NCBI GenBank assembly: GCA_018398585.1
Contig: JAGTTD010000010.1
Span: 1,691,501 to 1,755,500, forward strand
From: Simmondsia chinensis
Taxonomy: Eukaryota; Streptophyta; Magnoliopsida; Caryophyllales; Simmondsiaceae
Reading direction: 5' to 3'
Length of the DNA stretch: 64,000 nucleotides
The position numbers and the translations under genes were made by a program. Below the pieces are notes generated by a model. That model searched no databases and was not told the DNA's origin. It saw only the letters and a program-made list of their open reading frames with translations. Positions 1 through 10,296 of the stretch are shown here, one piece after another (within the stretch, counting starts at the first letter, position 1; each line of letters starts with the position of its first letter).

Positions 1-284
1 TGTTAGAGAATGTGATACTTAACCTACCATAAAGTAACAGTATGATATTGAACGAATGTTATTTTATAGTCATCATTAGCAGGTGGTTTCTAGACGGGGA
101 AAGAAAGAACAAGTCCAGCATTCATTGAGCAACAGGAACAAAAACAAATTCTCATCCCCAAAGGATATATGAGATGAAGCATCAGAGGTAAATGAACTTA
201 GATGATGCTTTACAGCAAAGACCAAACATATCCAGCCTCTAGATGCAAGAAAATAATCCTCCAAATTGTTTCAACAAACATCCA

Positions 285-716
285 AACAAACCCTAACTCA
301 AAATCCTCCAAATTTTCTTCTCCAACAGCAAAATTCAATCCAATCAACATCTAAACACAGCAACTACAACAAATTCACCACAAAATTAACCTCATCTTCA
401 GTAGCGCACCATTCCTATCATCAAAACTTCAATCATTGGACGACAAAGAAGTCTACTCTCGTATTTCTCAACGCAAATCTATCAAATTTTGTAATAAGTC
501 TACTTGATTGATAATATTTTAATATTTTAGGATATCTAGATAATAAATTATCAAACCCTAACTCAAAATCCTCCAAATTATCTCCTCCAACAACAAAATT
601 CAATCCAAGCAACATCTAAACACAACAACTACAACAAATTAACCACAAAATTGATCTCACCTTCGTTCGCGAAGCATCCTTATCTCTAAAACACTCATCA
701 TCGAACGACGAAGAAG
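285..716. repeat. Tandem duplication of the exon 1/intron 1 border of the transit-peptide gene
   Basis: A segment beginning accctaactcaaaatcctcc occurs at about 290 and again at about 555, a period of about 265 bp. Similarity runs through the intron start into the exon end (gacgacaaagaag at about 438 against gacgacgaagaag at about 704). The left copy has lost the splice donor and open frame, so it is a decayed duplicate. Confidence 0.6.
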
Positions 717-870
717 CGGAGAACGAAGCGAGCACCAAAGATCGCGCCTTTCTAGACCTAACAGCGTTAACAAAGACGACGGATCGAGTGGCGGAGAGGA
801 GAGGCGACGGCGACCGCTGCGGAAGGCGGAAAGCGGCGGCGGCGGCGGCGGAGTAGGCGGCAGCGGCCAT
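661..870 (-). CDS. First exon of a nuclear gene with a likely plastid transit peptide (partial)
   Basis: Read on the minus strand, the ATG at 870 (context ctgATGGCC) opens 70 codons starting MAAAAYSAAAAAAFRLPQR. An upstream in-frame ATG at 879 is possible, but its context is poorer. The peptide is rich in Ala, Ser and Arg and nearly free of acidic residues until its last 15 codons (SFDDECFRDKD), as in chloroplast transit peptides. A good splice donor (aag^gtgaga) follows at 660. The sequence upstream of the ATG carries a CT-rich leader and TGGGCC/TGGGCTT boxes, as expected of a promoter. The remaining exons should lie to the left; I could not find a convincing second exon in 1-660, so the gene is cut by the window edge. 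The mature protein is not recognised. A mitochondrial presequence is the alternative. Confidence 0.5.
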
Positions 871-879
871 CAGAAACAA

Positions 880-1130
880 CGCCGGCCGCCAACTCTCTCT
901 CTCTCTCTAACTTTCTCTCTCTTCTTTCGCTCACGATTTTGTGTTGTGTTCTCCGCAGGGTAACCGCAGCCACAGCAAGTTCCAGAAGAGTACAGATCAA
1001 TTCTGGGTAGGTGTGAGAATGATAGAGGTGGATATCGGGTCGACCCGTATTGGATATGGGTTGGGCTTGGAATCTTGGGCCGGGGATGTATCTTTCCTGG
1101 ACTGGCCCAATCATCGATCTTGTTTGAACG
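880..1130 (-). promoter_or_regulatory. Promoter and leader of the transit-peptide gene
   Basis: A CT-rich run at about 893-922 (GA-rich on the gene strand) would lie in the 5' UTR. Further upstream are TGGGCTT (about 1061), TGGGCC (about 1077) and TGGCCCAAT (about 1103), all TCP 'site II'-like boxes common in plant housekeeping promoters. Assignment is by position and motif only. Confidence 0.35.
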
Positions 1131-1703
1131 AACTATTTTCCAGGGTAAATTATATATTAATATTCAAGATTTAGTATATTAATTTTTTAGTCCAAAAATT
1201 TTATAAAATAATTTTTAATATAAAAATTATATATTTAATTTTTTGGCAAGTTGAAATGGATCCGGTCTCAGTAGTCGACTTATACGGTTACGAATCTATA
1301 AACAATGTCCTACTTCATAAATAAAAATTCTTAAAACATTATATATATTTGACACGGGTTGGAGCCATGTTGGACTTAAGTTTGACCTAGGTTCACCTGG
1401 TCCGCATCCAACTTGGTCTGACCCACTTAGACCTGCATTGTTCTAACCTCGAACCCTAGTTGACCCAAACACTCCCATTAGATGACTCTTGTCGAGTAAG
1501 GTTACAAATTTCTTCGTCCTTGACTTTATTTGACCAACTTTAAAGATTGCCCGATCTGTTAGCCACTTCTAATGAAGTGCTTGAGAGATGAGCGGTGGAT
1601 CAGAGACACAGAGAAAAGAAAGATACAATATGTTGTTATAATTATGTTTATAGCTAAATAGTATTAATATTATTCTCTATTTTATTAAATTTGTCACTTC
1701 ACC
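1131..1703. other. AT-rich intergenic DNA
   Basis: The stretch at about 1144-1245 resembles one arm of the foldback repeat seen complete at 18906-19188 (shared 'tatattaattttttagtcc'). About 1348-1480 is a GGTTGGA/TTGACCC-rich stretch of unknown type. No gene is seen. Confidence 0.4.
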
Positions 1704-1723
1704 TCTCAAATTATTAATTTATA

Positions 1724-1960
1724 AAAAGAACATACCCAGTGCCTCAAGGGCTCCCGCCTCTGCAGGGTCTGAGGGGACGGATGTACATAGACTTCCTCCT
1801 TCAGGGTGTTAACTTGAAGAGAGGCTATTTTCCAGTGCCTCCAACCTGAGGGTGAGGACTTTCCAGGAGGTCACCCATCCTGGTACTACTCTTCCCCAAG
1901 CACGCTTAACTTCGGAGTTCTAATGGGATCCGGTGACGGCATGTTGGTGCCATCTTTGGT
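1724..1960 (-). mobile_element. 5S rRNA-headed SINE, subfamily I, full length
   Basis: On the minus strand the element starts accaaagatggcaccaac. It then runs into 5S rRNA sequence (caccggatcccattagaac, aagttaagcgtgcttgg, gtaccaggatgggtgacctcc). It continues into an Angio-domain body (gtacatccgtcccctcagaccctg, gggagcccttgaggcactggg) and a T-rich tail. It is flanked by a perfect 20-bp TSD (tctcaaattattaatttata) at 1704-1723 and 1961-1980, which proves retroposition. The 5S A-box and C-box regions are preserved. Confidence 0.93.
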
Positions 1961-2200
1961 TCTCAAATTATTAATTTATATTTTTTATTATATCTTTTAC
2001 TTCTTAGTACCACTATTATGCATAGCACCATCGGACTAGAGTCACATTAATAGAATTATACCTCGTGATATTGTCAATATTATAGAAGGGGTTGTAATAG
2101 ATGTAAATGAAATTTATATATATTTATATAAGCCAATAAACTTTTGACCGAACTTTTTATATGTGGTCGAATAATAGATAAATACATTAAATTTTATTTT

Positions 2201-2519
2201 AGAGTTATTTACTCAAAAAGTTCATGTACTTTTCTCACTGTGTCAATTAAGTCCCTTTATAATTAATATTGTGTCAATTTAATCCTTTGATGAAATTAAA
2301 GTTAAGTTACTAACGTAATTTTTAATGACACAAGCATGTTATATACAAGTAAATATAAATCCTCGGGGTTGACTCAAATTAACACGACTTGCAACCGAAC
2401 TGTTAAAAATTTAATATAAATTTTACTTTGAGGACTAAATTAATACAATATCAATTATTTAGGGACTAAATTAACACATTGGACAAAGTACAAAGATATT
2501 TGGCGTAAACTAACCCTTT
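2201..2519. mobile_element. MULE-like MITE ('gtcaatttagtcc' family)
   Basis: Inverted ends agagttatttactcaaaaag and (reverse complement) aaagggttagtttacgccaa surround a body with 'gtgtcaatttaatcc', 'aagttaagtta' and 'aatttttaatg' blocks. Seven further copies lie in this window. There is no coding capacity. The family assignment rests on the copy at 45084-45417, which has a 9-bp TSD. Confidence 0.6.
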
Positions 2520-2678
2520 AATTAATTTATATAGTGTACTTTACCAACCATGTACTAAAAATGACATGCTAAAACATTGCTGACATGCCTGCATGCGTAA
2601 ATGCTTTGTTGCATTGCAACCATTTCTTAATTATCTTTCTCAGTTATATTATTTCTTTATATAAATTTATAGTAATAA

Positions 2679-3401
2679 GGTTTATTTATTAGACACTAAT
2701 GCAACCGGATCGTATTAGAATTGCAGTTAAGCGTGCTTAGACGAAAGTAGTATCAGGATGGGTGACTTCCTGGAAAGTCCTTGTGTTGCCAACCATATAA
2801 GGTTGGGGGTCCTCAGAAACAGCCTCTCGGCAGGGTTACACTCTGAAGGGGTAAGGTTATGTACATTCACCTCTCCCAACCCCGCTTATGCGGCGCAACT
2901 TGTCCACAAGTTGATCCCTTGTTTCAACCTCAACCTGATGCTTTTAGTAGCACCACCTGTGAGGAGTAAGATTCCAAAGCAGTGGGAATAGCTTTTTCAA
3001 AGCTTTCGTGTGGTGGGTTTTGTCCCTAATGATATGGGAGAGCTGTTAGGCCCTAAGGCGCTCTTTTCACTCTGGAAGCTAGCCCGCCCGCTTCCGTAGA
3101 ACAATATTGTGGCAACGTAGACTTAAATGGTCATCTTGATTGGTAAACAGACTCTTTTCGATGCCTGCTTGAGGACCTATGTGAATGTTTGGGAATGGGG
3201 AAGTTCGCTTTTTGCTTCTAATTATAACAAGTGGACTTACGATACGGACTAATCAAGACGAAAGACGAAAGGGGGAGAAAGGATAGATCACCTATCGATA
3301 CAATTGGACCTGTGAAAGTCACATCTTTTACTAATAAAAAAAGATTGATAGAATGGCGATGTAGGAACAGGTAGCCCTTGAGGGACTGGGTCTGTTGTTG
3401 C
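2679..3401 (+). mobile_element. 5S rRNA-headed SINE, subfamily II, split by a foreign insert
   Basis: The 5S head (from about 2690) and the body up to 'ccccgcttatgcgg' (about 2893) are followed by about 475 bp of unrelated DNA. The SINE end 'tagcccttgagggactggg' plus ttgttgttg then resumes at about 3372. A perfect 21-bp TSD at 2658-2678 and 3402-3422 brackets the whole, so the two halves belong to one element interrupted after insertion. Confidence 0.9.
2894..3371. other. Foreign filler inside the SINE, origin unknown (organelle DNA possible)
   Basis: This segment is visibly less AT-rich than its surroundings and matches no repeat elsewhere in the window. It starts with a 14-bp palindrome (acttgtccacaagt). 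No TSD flanks it, and the SINE bases 'gga' at the junction are altered, which suits capture during end-joining. Its texture (gcccgcccgcttccg, gacgaaagggggagaaagg) reminds me of plant mitochondrial DNA, but this is only an impression. Confidence 0.35.
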
Positions 3402-3423
3402 TATATAAATTTATAGTAATAAC

Positions 3424-3660
3424 TTTTACAATATAAAATTATTCCCGGGCTTTCACCTATATGCTTAAGCTGATAGGAAAATTGGTTCTTTGACATGGTA
3501 TCTAAGCCTCGTTAATCAAGAGGTCACGAATTCGACTTCAATAGCCCCCTACTTTTAATACTAAAATAATTTAAGTACAAGGTATGAGGTGGACCTGTGC
3601 ACTATCCACGTTTCAAGCCTCACAGACATTTGCGCGATGTGGTGTGTTACAGTATAAAAC
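3424..3660 (+). mobile_element. TRIM-like retroelement, partly truncated
   Basis: An LTR (about 3424-3495, ending ttggttctttgaca) is followed at 3496 by tggtatctaagc, a near match to the initiator-tRNA-Met primer-binding site TGGTATCAGAGC. A short internal region follows, then the start of a second LTR (tgttacagtataaaac, 3645). There is no coding capacity. Confidence 0.65.
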
Positions 3661-3708
3661 TCTTTAGATGTAGTAAGCTTTTTAATGCGAAGGGTAGGTA
3701 GGAGTTGG

Positions 3709-4072
3709 AAAAAAGGCTTGGTTTGGCAGATGGCGATCAATCAGATATGATTGAGTTTTTTGCAAGGTTAGAGCATGGCTTTCTTTTGACTGGTTCCCCT
3801 ATCAATCTCTCTCCAGTTCTGTCACGGTTCGATGTCTTCCCCTACATCGAGGCCGCCTCTCCCAGTGCTGAAATGGCCATGTAGTGCCTGTTTTTGTTCC
3901 TTTTTGCTTGCTTATTATTTTTGCCTTATGTTTCTGTTTTGGGTATTTACTGTTTTGGGTATTTACTGTTTTGTGTTTCTTTTTCTCGAGTTTTTTCGAA
4001 TTCTCTTAAGCCTCACTTGTTCGAGTCGCTTGTTATATATTGCGACTTTGTCGCTAATTAAAAAAAAAAAAA
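3709..4072 (+). mobile_element. LINE-like 3' end with C-terminal ORF remnant
   Basis: An open stretch encodes RLGLADGDQSDMIEFFARLE and onward to a TAG at 3882-3884, then a T/G-rich 3' UTR ending gactttgtcgctaatt plus poly(A). A homologous but frame-broken copy lies at about 38095-38435. The shared tail motif recurs at several other places in the window. I do not recognise the ORF; it is the C-terminus of some retroelement protein. Confidence 0.5.
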
Positions 4073-4500
4073 ATCTCATTCATATATACTTCAGTCCATC
4101 CCCAATTTGGCCAGGCATGAATTAACCTACAAATTTATAAAATTAAAATATTTTCTTTCACTATAATTCACTATAAGCCAAATTATTTATCCGATAATAA
4201 TAATTTTTATTCTAATTGAACATTTATTAAAAAAATATCAGAATTGCCGCCAGTTTGCATTAGGGGGGGGCGGGGGCGGCGCGTAGAACACAAGTAAGAG
4301 TTGACTGGAAAGTAGGGGACCAGTTCCCCCGCGGCGCACGTTAGTAAAATCCCCCCCCACGTGGTCATTAAAACTAGGATGGTTTCCACGAAACGACGCG
4401 CTTTATCCTCTTTTTTCTTATTCTTTTTTGCACGTGCACTTACCGTGTTTCGATGTTAATAAAATACGCGTATAATTGATGTATTAAATGTTAACGAATT
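4073..4500. other. Intergenic, with G/C homopolymer runs
   Basis: A G-rich segment (ggggggggcgggggcggcgcg, about 4264-4283) and a C8 run near 4352 bracket a GC-rich island in AT-rich DNA. No gene or recognisable repeat is seen. Confidence 0.3.
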
Positions 4501-4780
4501 AACTTTTTCAAAAGCTCTTTCGAAAAAGTTGGTTCTTTAACATGGTATTAGAGTCTTATTGACTAAGAAGTTACGAGTTCAAATCCCAACAGTCCCCACT
4601 TTGAATACGAATTCAATATAATTTAAACACACGTTGTGAAGTGGATATGTGCAATATCCATGCTTTAAGCCCAATAGACATTTGCATGTGGGGGCATGTT
4701 AGAGTACAAAATCAATCTTGAATTTTCACCTATCAGCTTCACCTTTTGAAAAAGTTGATTCCTTGACGTGATTTCAAAGC
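4501..4780 (+). mobile_element. TRIM-like retroelement with LTR-PBS-internal-LTR-PBS order
   Basis: The first LTR ends at 4542 (ggttctttaaca). The PBS tggtattagagt is at 4543-4554. A PPT-like gtgggggca precedes the second LTR at 4697-4767 (tgttagagtac to ccttgac). A second degenerate PBS (gtgatttcaaagc) follows it, so this is part of a tandem or recombinant copy. Confidence 0.65.
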
Positions 4781-5170
4781 TTAAGGGTGAACATTGGATG
4801 GGTTGGATTGGGTTTGGGTAATAATTAAAGAGACCCAATTAATATTCAACCCAAACCCACAAACAGATTAGACTATGGGTTTGGGTTGGGTCGATTTTGG
4901 GTCTGAATAAGTCAACCCATAAATTCATTTTACAAGTAAAACTTATTTAACTTTGACATATGTATTGACTTGATTTTAGAAGGCCATGGATCAAAAAGCA
5001 TAATATAATTATGTGATTTATATTCACATTTCTTAATTTAAATATTTATTATATTATATTTATTTTCATGTGAATTTGAATTAAATACGATTTGTTCTAG
5101 GATTTTATTGACAAAGCAAATTAAATTGTAATCTAGTTTAATTAATTAGATTTTCCGAGGTTTGACAATT

Positions 5171-5700
5171 TATTACTTATGTATTCTGACATTTCAATAT
5201 ATATAATGTGATACCTTCAGGTTTAAATAATTTATCATTTAGGTGTCTTGAAAGTTTAAAATTTTATTAATCAGGTATCCTTTTATTAAAATTCGAAAGG
5301 TTGTCATTGGAAATGTTAAAATTGAACATGATTTCGGTAATATATTAGTATATTCATTAAAATTTGATGATATTTTGCTAACAATGCTAACATGACACAT
5401 AATTATGACAATATTTAGGTAGTTTATATCAACATTCAGAAAATTTTTTATCGTAATTTGCTAAATTTTTGCTTAAAGATAGGCATGACTTATTTATGTT
5501 ATCATAATTATGTACTATATCATCATTTTTTTATATCAAGTTGGTCTGATTTTTACAAAAATTGATCAAATTCTGACATAAGATGCCTAGTGATAAAATA
5601 TTTAAATCTCAGGATAGCTCATTATATATATTGAAATGTCAGGGTATCCAAGTACAGATGTTCAAATCTCACAGTACTAAAGTAATAATTTTTCGTTTGA
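5171..5700. mobile_element. Foldback MITE, 'cacttaggtac' family, copy 1
   Basis: The left arm (ttattacttatgtattctgac, atttcaatatatataatg) is matched in inverted form at the right end (about 5600-5700: atatatattgaaatgtcaggg, actaaagtaataatt). Related copies are at 8449-8940, 18379-18889, 19524-19845 and 48402-49080. No coding capacity. Confidence 0.55.
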
Positions 5701-5759
5701 AAATTCTAACTTATAGAAATTTACACTTAGGAATTAGAAGGCTATATCAAAAATACTCT

Positions 5760-6929
5760 AGTTTAATACTTAGAGAATAAAAAAGATTTAAGAGTTATCA
5801 TGGGTAACCCAAAACCGTTTTGACTTATAGAAAAGTAATCATGCGTATAATTGGCGTATTAAACACGCATTCGTATTTTCACGTTTAAAAAGAGTATTTA
5901 TGAATGGTTGTTGAAAATTTTATGTTATCGGTATAATACTAATTTTTCAGTACCTATTCGTGTTTTTTCGAATAAAAAGCAAAAAATCAATTGTAATTAA
6001 TCACACTTACCTAAATTAAGTATTGATGTTGTATATCTTGCAAAATTTTTCAATTTAACATCCAATTATTGAGTTAGATATTACTTTTTACAATATAATA
6101 TGATACTTACTGCCGCTATTATAGATAATAGTCTCAAATAGAAATTAAAATTCACAAAATTACGTTCATTTCTTTTCTATAATTATTTGGAAAGAATTAG
6201 TTATAGACATCATTATAATCATACATAAATTTGTTATAAGTCAACGAATTTTGCCCAAAATTTATACACGAAAGTATTAAATTTCATTTAGATCTCATAC
6301 TGTATTTTACTGACTATGCTGTGTTTCAACCCCCCCCCCCCCCCCCCCCCCCAAATTAATAAAAAGGATAAAAATTAAAAAAATAAAATGAAACAAATTA
6401 AGCGAGCTATTATTATCAGAGTAAAAATAGTTATCATTTAAGTAATAATATGACTTATAAATAATAAAAAACACAAATTTTTATGAAAAGTATAATCTTG
6501 CTTTGACATTAAAAATTTACCTGAACAAAAAATAATTTTAAATTAATTTAATTTTGCGTGAAAATGCATGGAAGACTTTGAATAATTAAGAAGGAACGTG
6601 AGAAATTTAAGAATTTTAATTTCCCTTGTACAACATGTTTGCTCCTTTTGAGGCATTGTGTCTTAAAAATATAAAAAAATAAAATTTATAGTGAGAGTTG
6701 TTATTATCAAAATAAAAATTATTATTGTCAGAATAATAATATGACTTATAAAATGAGACTATAAAATTGTCTTAGAAATTATAATCTTGCTCTAACAATA
6801 CTAATTTTGCTATGACAATAATATCATCCTTTAGATATTCAGTTGTGGAATCAATAATATGGTATAAAGATTATTCGATTATGAATTATTGTTTAATGCA
6901 ATTACTTTTTTTCATAAACTAACAAATCG
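5760..6929. other. AT-rich intergenic DNA with a poly-C tract
   Basis: A run of 23 C lies at 6330-6352. 'Gcgtataattggcgtattaaacacg' near 5840 is a dispersed motif also seen near 4460 and 41990. No gene is seen. Confidence 0.35.
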
Positions 6930-7375
6930 AAGACCTGTTTGGCCAAGTTTCTTTATGGAAAAAAGTGGTTTCTTAATAATAATGGCTGTCCCAGTGCCTC
7001 AAGGGCTCTCGCGTAAGCAGCGTCTGAGGGGGTTGGATGTACGTAGCCTTGCCCCTTCAGGGTGAGATTCTAACGAGAAGCTGTTTTCGAGGACCCCAAC
7101 CTAATAGGGCTTTCTTAATAAAGAAATGAGGTTGTTTGGTTCGAAAAGAAAAGTCATTTTAAATAGAAGAATTTTTTTTTTTTTTTGACTTTTAAGCAAA
7201 AATAGAAAAATGATACTTTTTTTAAAAGTAAAAGTTAAAGTAGAAAACTAAAAAAATCTTCAGATAAAATAAGCCTGTTAATAAAGATACTTTACAGAAG
7301 AAATGATTCTATGAAAAATGTTTCTGAAAAAGTAGCTTTTTTACATTTTACAAAATGGCCAAACATGCCAAGCTC
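6930..7375. repeat. TTTGGCCAA foldback repeat, interrupted by a SINE
   Basis: The left end 'gtttggccaagtttc' and the right end 'aaatggccaaacatg' are inverted to each other. The truncated SINE at 6980-7110 inserted into it. Related repeats: 38849-39698 and probably about 42160-42320. Confidence 0.45.
6980..7110 (-). mobile_element. 5'-truncated SINE (body only)
   Basis: Minus-strand Angio-domain body with no 5S head. An 11-bp TSD (tttcttaataa) at 6969-6979 and 7111-7121 shows it was truncated at insertion, as expected of incomplete target-primed reverse transcription. Confidence 0.75.
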
Positions 7376-8448
7376 GTTTAAATTGGGTATCTAGACCAAC
7401 TTATAATCACAACTCGACTAATTTATGAGTTTGAAAAAAATGCACGTTAGTAAGTTTTCCTTACCTGTAACAAAGTAAGTTGGGACATCGAAATCTAATA
7501 GATGGCTTCAAAAATTACCTGTACGTAAAAGACACGACTCGAACTATGAACCCGAGTTTTCATCATATGTTAAAATTTTTAAAATATGTTACCGTTAGAG
7601 AGACGTTTAGGAAAGTTTAGTGTTTGGCACACCTTTTTCAAGCGTATGGAATGGGGAAGAAGATGAAGTTTTGGAAAATCAAGGAACTCAATTCACTTGT
7701 TGTTTCTTAGATCTTTCATGTTGATAAAATAACTACATATATCGGTATTTGTGCAATTGTAATGGGTTTAACCGGGTTGTTCGGAAAAATCAGATATCCA
7801 GCACAATGAAAGCGGACAATCAATAGAAGAATCGAAAGGACATATCGAAATTACATGAAAACCCTTTCTTAACGAGAGAGAAAACTACGGGATCCAAGCG
7901 GCTGTCTTGTTTATTATAAAGTTTAGAATTATAATCTCTAATTGAAATTTCGAACCTCATGTACAATCTCGTTATCCCAATTGTTATACTAGTTTGATTC
8001 TCTTATAATATACTTAACGATTATTTATTGTACTTTCTTTTGTATATACTCTTTTTCATATGTATTATACAATATAAACCCCGTTAAGTATGCTCATACG
8101 CTAGTATACTATACTGATAGTGACTATTGTAGGATAAGTCAACAACCTTCCTGAATATAGCAACTGCACGGTGAGTCATCAAGCTTCCCCAACATAACTG
8201 CTGCATGACGAGCCATCAATCATCCTCCTGAATTTAGTTACTGCACGGTGCCTTATTTTACGTAACAAAATACGATATGTAAGTGATAAATTATTAAAAA
8301 ATAATAAGAAAATGGAGGGTAGAAGAGCACCAACTAGTAAGGCAGCAGCCCCATGTCTTCCTCATCTTTTTGCGCCGCCTCCTCCTCTTTAGACTTTCAT
8401 ATTTCTTGTTTATTAAATTTATACTTAATTAATTTATATAATTAAGAA
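7376..8448. other. Intergenic, no clear feature
   Basis: About 7840-7905 (ttacatgaaaaccctttcttaacgag) resembles LTR-retrotransposon text also seen near 39110 and 63880. Two imperfect repeats (actgcacggtg at about 8163 and 8231) flank about 70 bp. Nothing else is recognised. Confidence 0.3.
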
Positions 8449-8940
8449 AAATTATCACTTAAGTACTCGAAGTTTGAGCATTTATATCCTGACATTTCAA
8501 TATATACAATAAGGTACCTTAATTTTTAAATATTTTATTACTTGGATGTCCTGAAGTTTTAAAATTTTATCAATCAGGTACCTTTTTATCAAAAATCGAT
8601 AGGTTTACGTTACAAAATACTAAAATTGAATATGATTTCAACAATATATACGTATCTTCATTAGATTTGATGATTTTTTGCCAAAAAAATGAAAACGACA
8701 CATAATTATAGTAATTTTTAGATGGTCTGCGTTAACCTTAAATAAATATTGTATCACAATTCATCGAATTTTTGATAAAAAAGTTGGCACTGGCTTATAT
8801 ATATTATTGTATTCATGTATTTTATCAACTTTTTTTTGCATAAAATTGATCAGATTCTTACAAAAATTTATCAAATTTCTAAGTAAGGTACGTGAGTGAT
8901 AAAATATTCAAACCTTACGGTACGCAAGTGTGATTTCCCT
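8449..8940. mobile_element. Foldback MITE, 'cacttaggtac' family, copy 2
   Basis: Begins aaattatcacttaagtact and ends with inverted ggtacgcaagtgtgattt. The interior shares blocks with copies 1 and 3 (tgacatttcaatatataca, ttaaaattttatcaatcagg). No coding capacity. Confidence 0.55.
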
Positions 8941-10284
8941 ATAATTCATATGTATGTTTGTTTGACAATTGATTAAACACGAGCTTTAATGGGGAACTCA
9001 TATATTTTACTAATACTAGGCTTGGTCTCCTGTCTCCTCTTAAAAACTCTAGTTATAAAAGGTAGTTAACGGGATGACTTGCCCCAGCATTGATGGTTAT
9101 CATATAGAATATGGATAGCGAGAGGAAGACCAAGTTTTTAGAATGATCGGGGGATGCGCTCTTGTTCGTGATTATCATGCAGATCGAATCAATTTTCATT
9201 TGACTATAACAATGACTTCCGATAATAATATGTTTACAATTTGTAATCCTAATATTTAAGTAGATCCTTGAAAATTCTACACTAACAAACACAATTAAAT
9301 TATTAGCATGACTTAAAATAAAATGATTTTCAATCTCAATTGGGTGGTATTTGTGTAAAAACATCTATTTCTATGAAGAAGTTAGCATAGTTGAATAAGG
9401 TGACTCGAAGTTAGTTTTGTATTTAGATCCCATAGGGAAAGGTATCATATTGAAGCGTCTAAAACTTCTATTCTGGTTTGGTTTTTTTGTAAATTATTAC
9501 TGTCTTATTGTGGTCTGCCTCGAGTGTTTTGTCCTCTTGCGGCCTCATCGTTTTGTTTATCACTAGAGCAGGACTTCTAGGGTATGTATAACTGCCTCTG
9601 TCTGCTGTCTTTTGATGTTAAATCTTGGTATTGTTAGAGTTAGGGCCTCCCTTGCCCTTTATTAGGTGTTCTTTGTTTTGAAATCCTGGTTGTGGGTCGC
9701 CTTAGGTCTTAGGTATTTTGGGTTGTTTTTTATAGTTGATCTTCGAGCCCTGCCCTGTTTTCTCGAACTTGTAATCGAATTATTGAAAAACAAATAACAT
9801 ACGTGCTATTTTTTTTTTTGGTTTTGATAATTATGACTAAGAAATCCTCCTAAGTATAGTCTTAGAATAGATACAAGAGCCAAAAAATAAAAAAAGAAAA
9901 GAAAAGCAAAATTTAAACCTTAAGCCAGGTACACATCATATTCAAAATCAGACGAATCAGGCATGGTGAATCTGGATCTGGATCTGGGACTCATATTACG
10001 AATCAATTCGCTAGCCTTTTCCATACAATGATGAATGAAAATGTTCGTGCAACCCACTAGTGCTTGAAACCATGTGATGACACTCAACTTTACAATGATG
10101 ATGATACACAACCAATCAGAAATAGTGCTTTGGAAGATGAAACGTACATGCTAGCTAGGAGACACTAAATCAAAAATAGTTCCCACTTTTGTCGTTTTCT
10201 CAAGCTCCACTTTAATGGATACGCCAGTTTTGTACTGACAGTTATCTCCCTAGTTATTGAACAAAAAACTAAAGCAAAAATGGC
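8941..10284. other. Intergenic with a T/G-rich LINE-like 3' tail
   Basis: About 9440-9800 is T- and G-rich transcript-like sequence ending ctcgaacttgtaatcgaattattgaaaaac, comparable to LINE 3' UTRs elsewhere here. A minus-strand 63-codon ORF at 9920-10111 matches nothing I know. No gene is called. Confidence 0.3.
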
Positions 10285-10296
10285 AAGATGACCAAC

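Noticed and set aside
76..264. Second exon of the transit-peptide gene
   Set aside because: The open frame exists, but no acceptor gives a convincing continuation of exon 1 and I recognise no domain.
1724..1960. Cassandra TRIM elements (5S sequence in LTRs)
   Set aside because: There is only one 5S segment per copy, no LTR pair, TSDs are variable and long rather than 5 bp, and the 3' body is the SINE Angio-domain.
2758..2991. Short ORFs across SINE copies (also at 12764, 15710, 30105, 35175)
   Set aside because: They translate 5S/SINE sequence, recur by repeat homology, and show no sign of coding selection.
9920..10111. Minus-strand ORF of 63 codons with a protein-like C-terminus (PDSSDFEYDVYLA)
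   Set aside because: No family match, no neighbouring exons or splice signals I could support, and it is surrounded by repeats.
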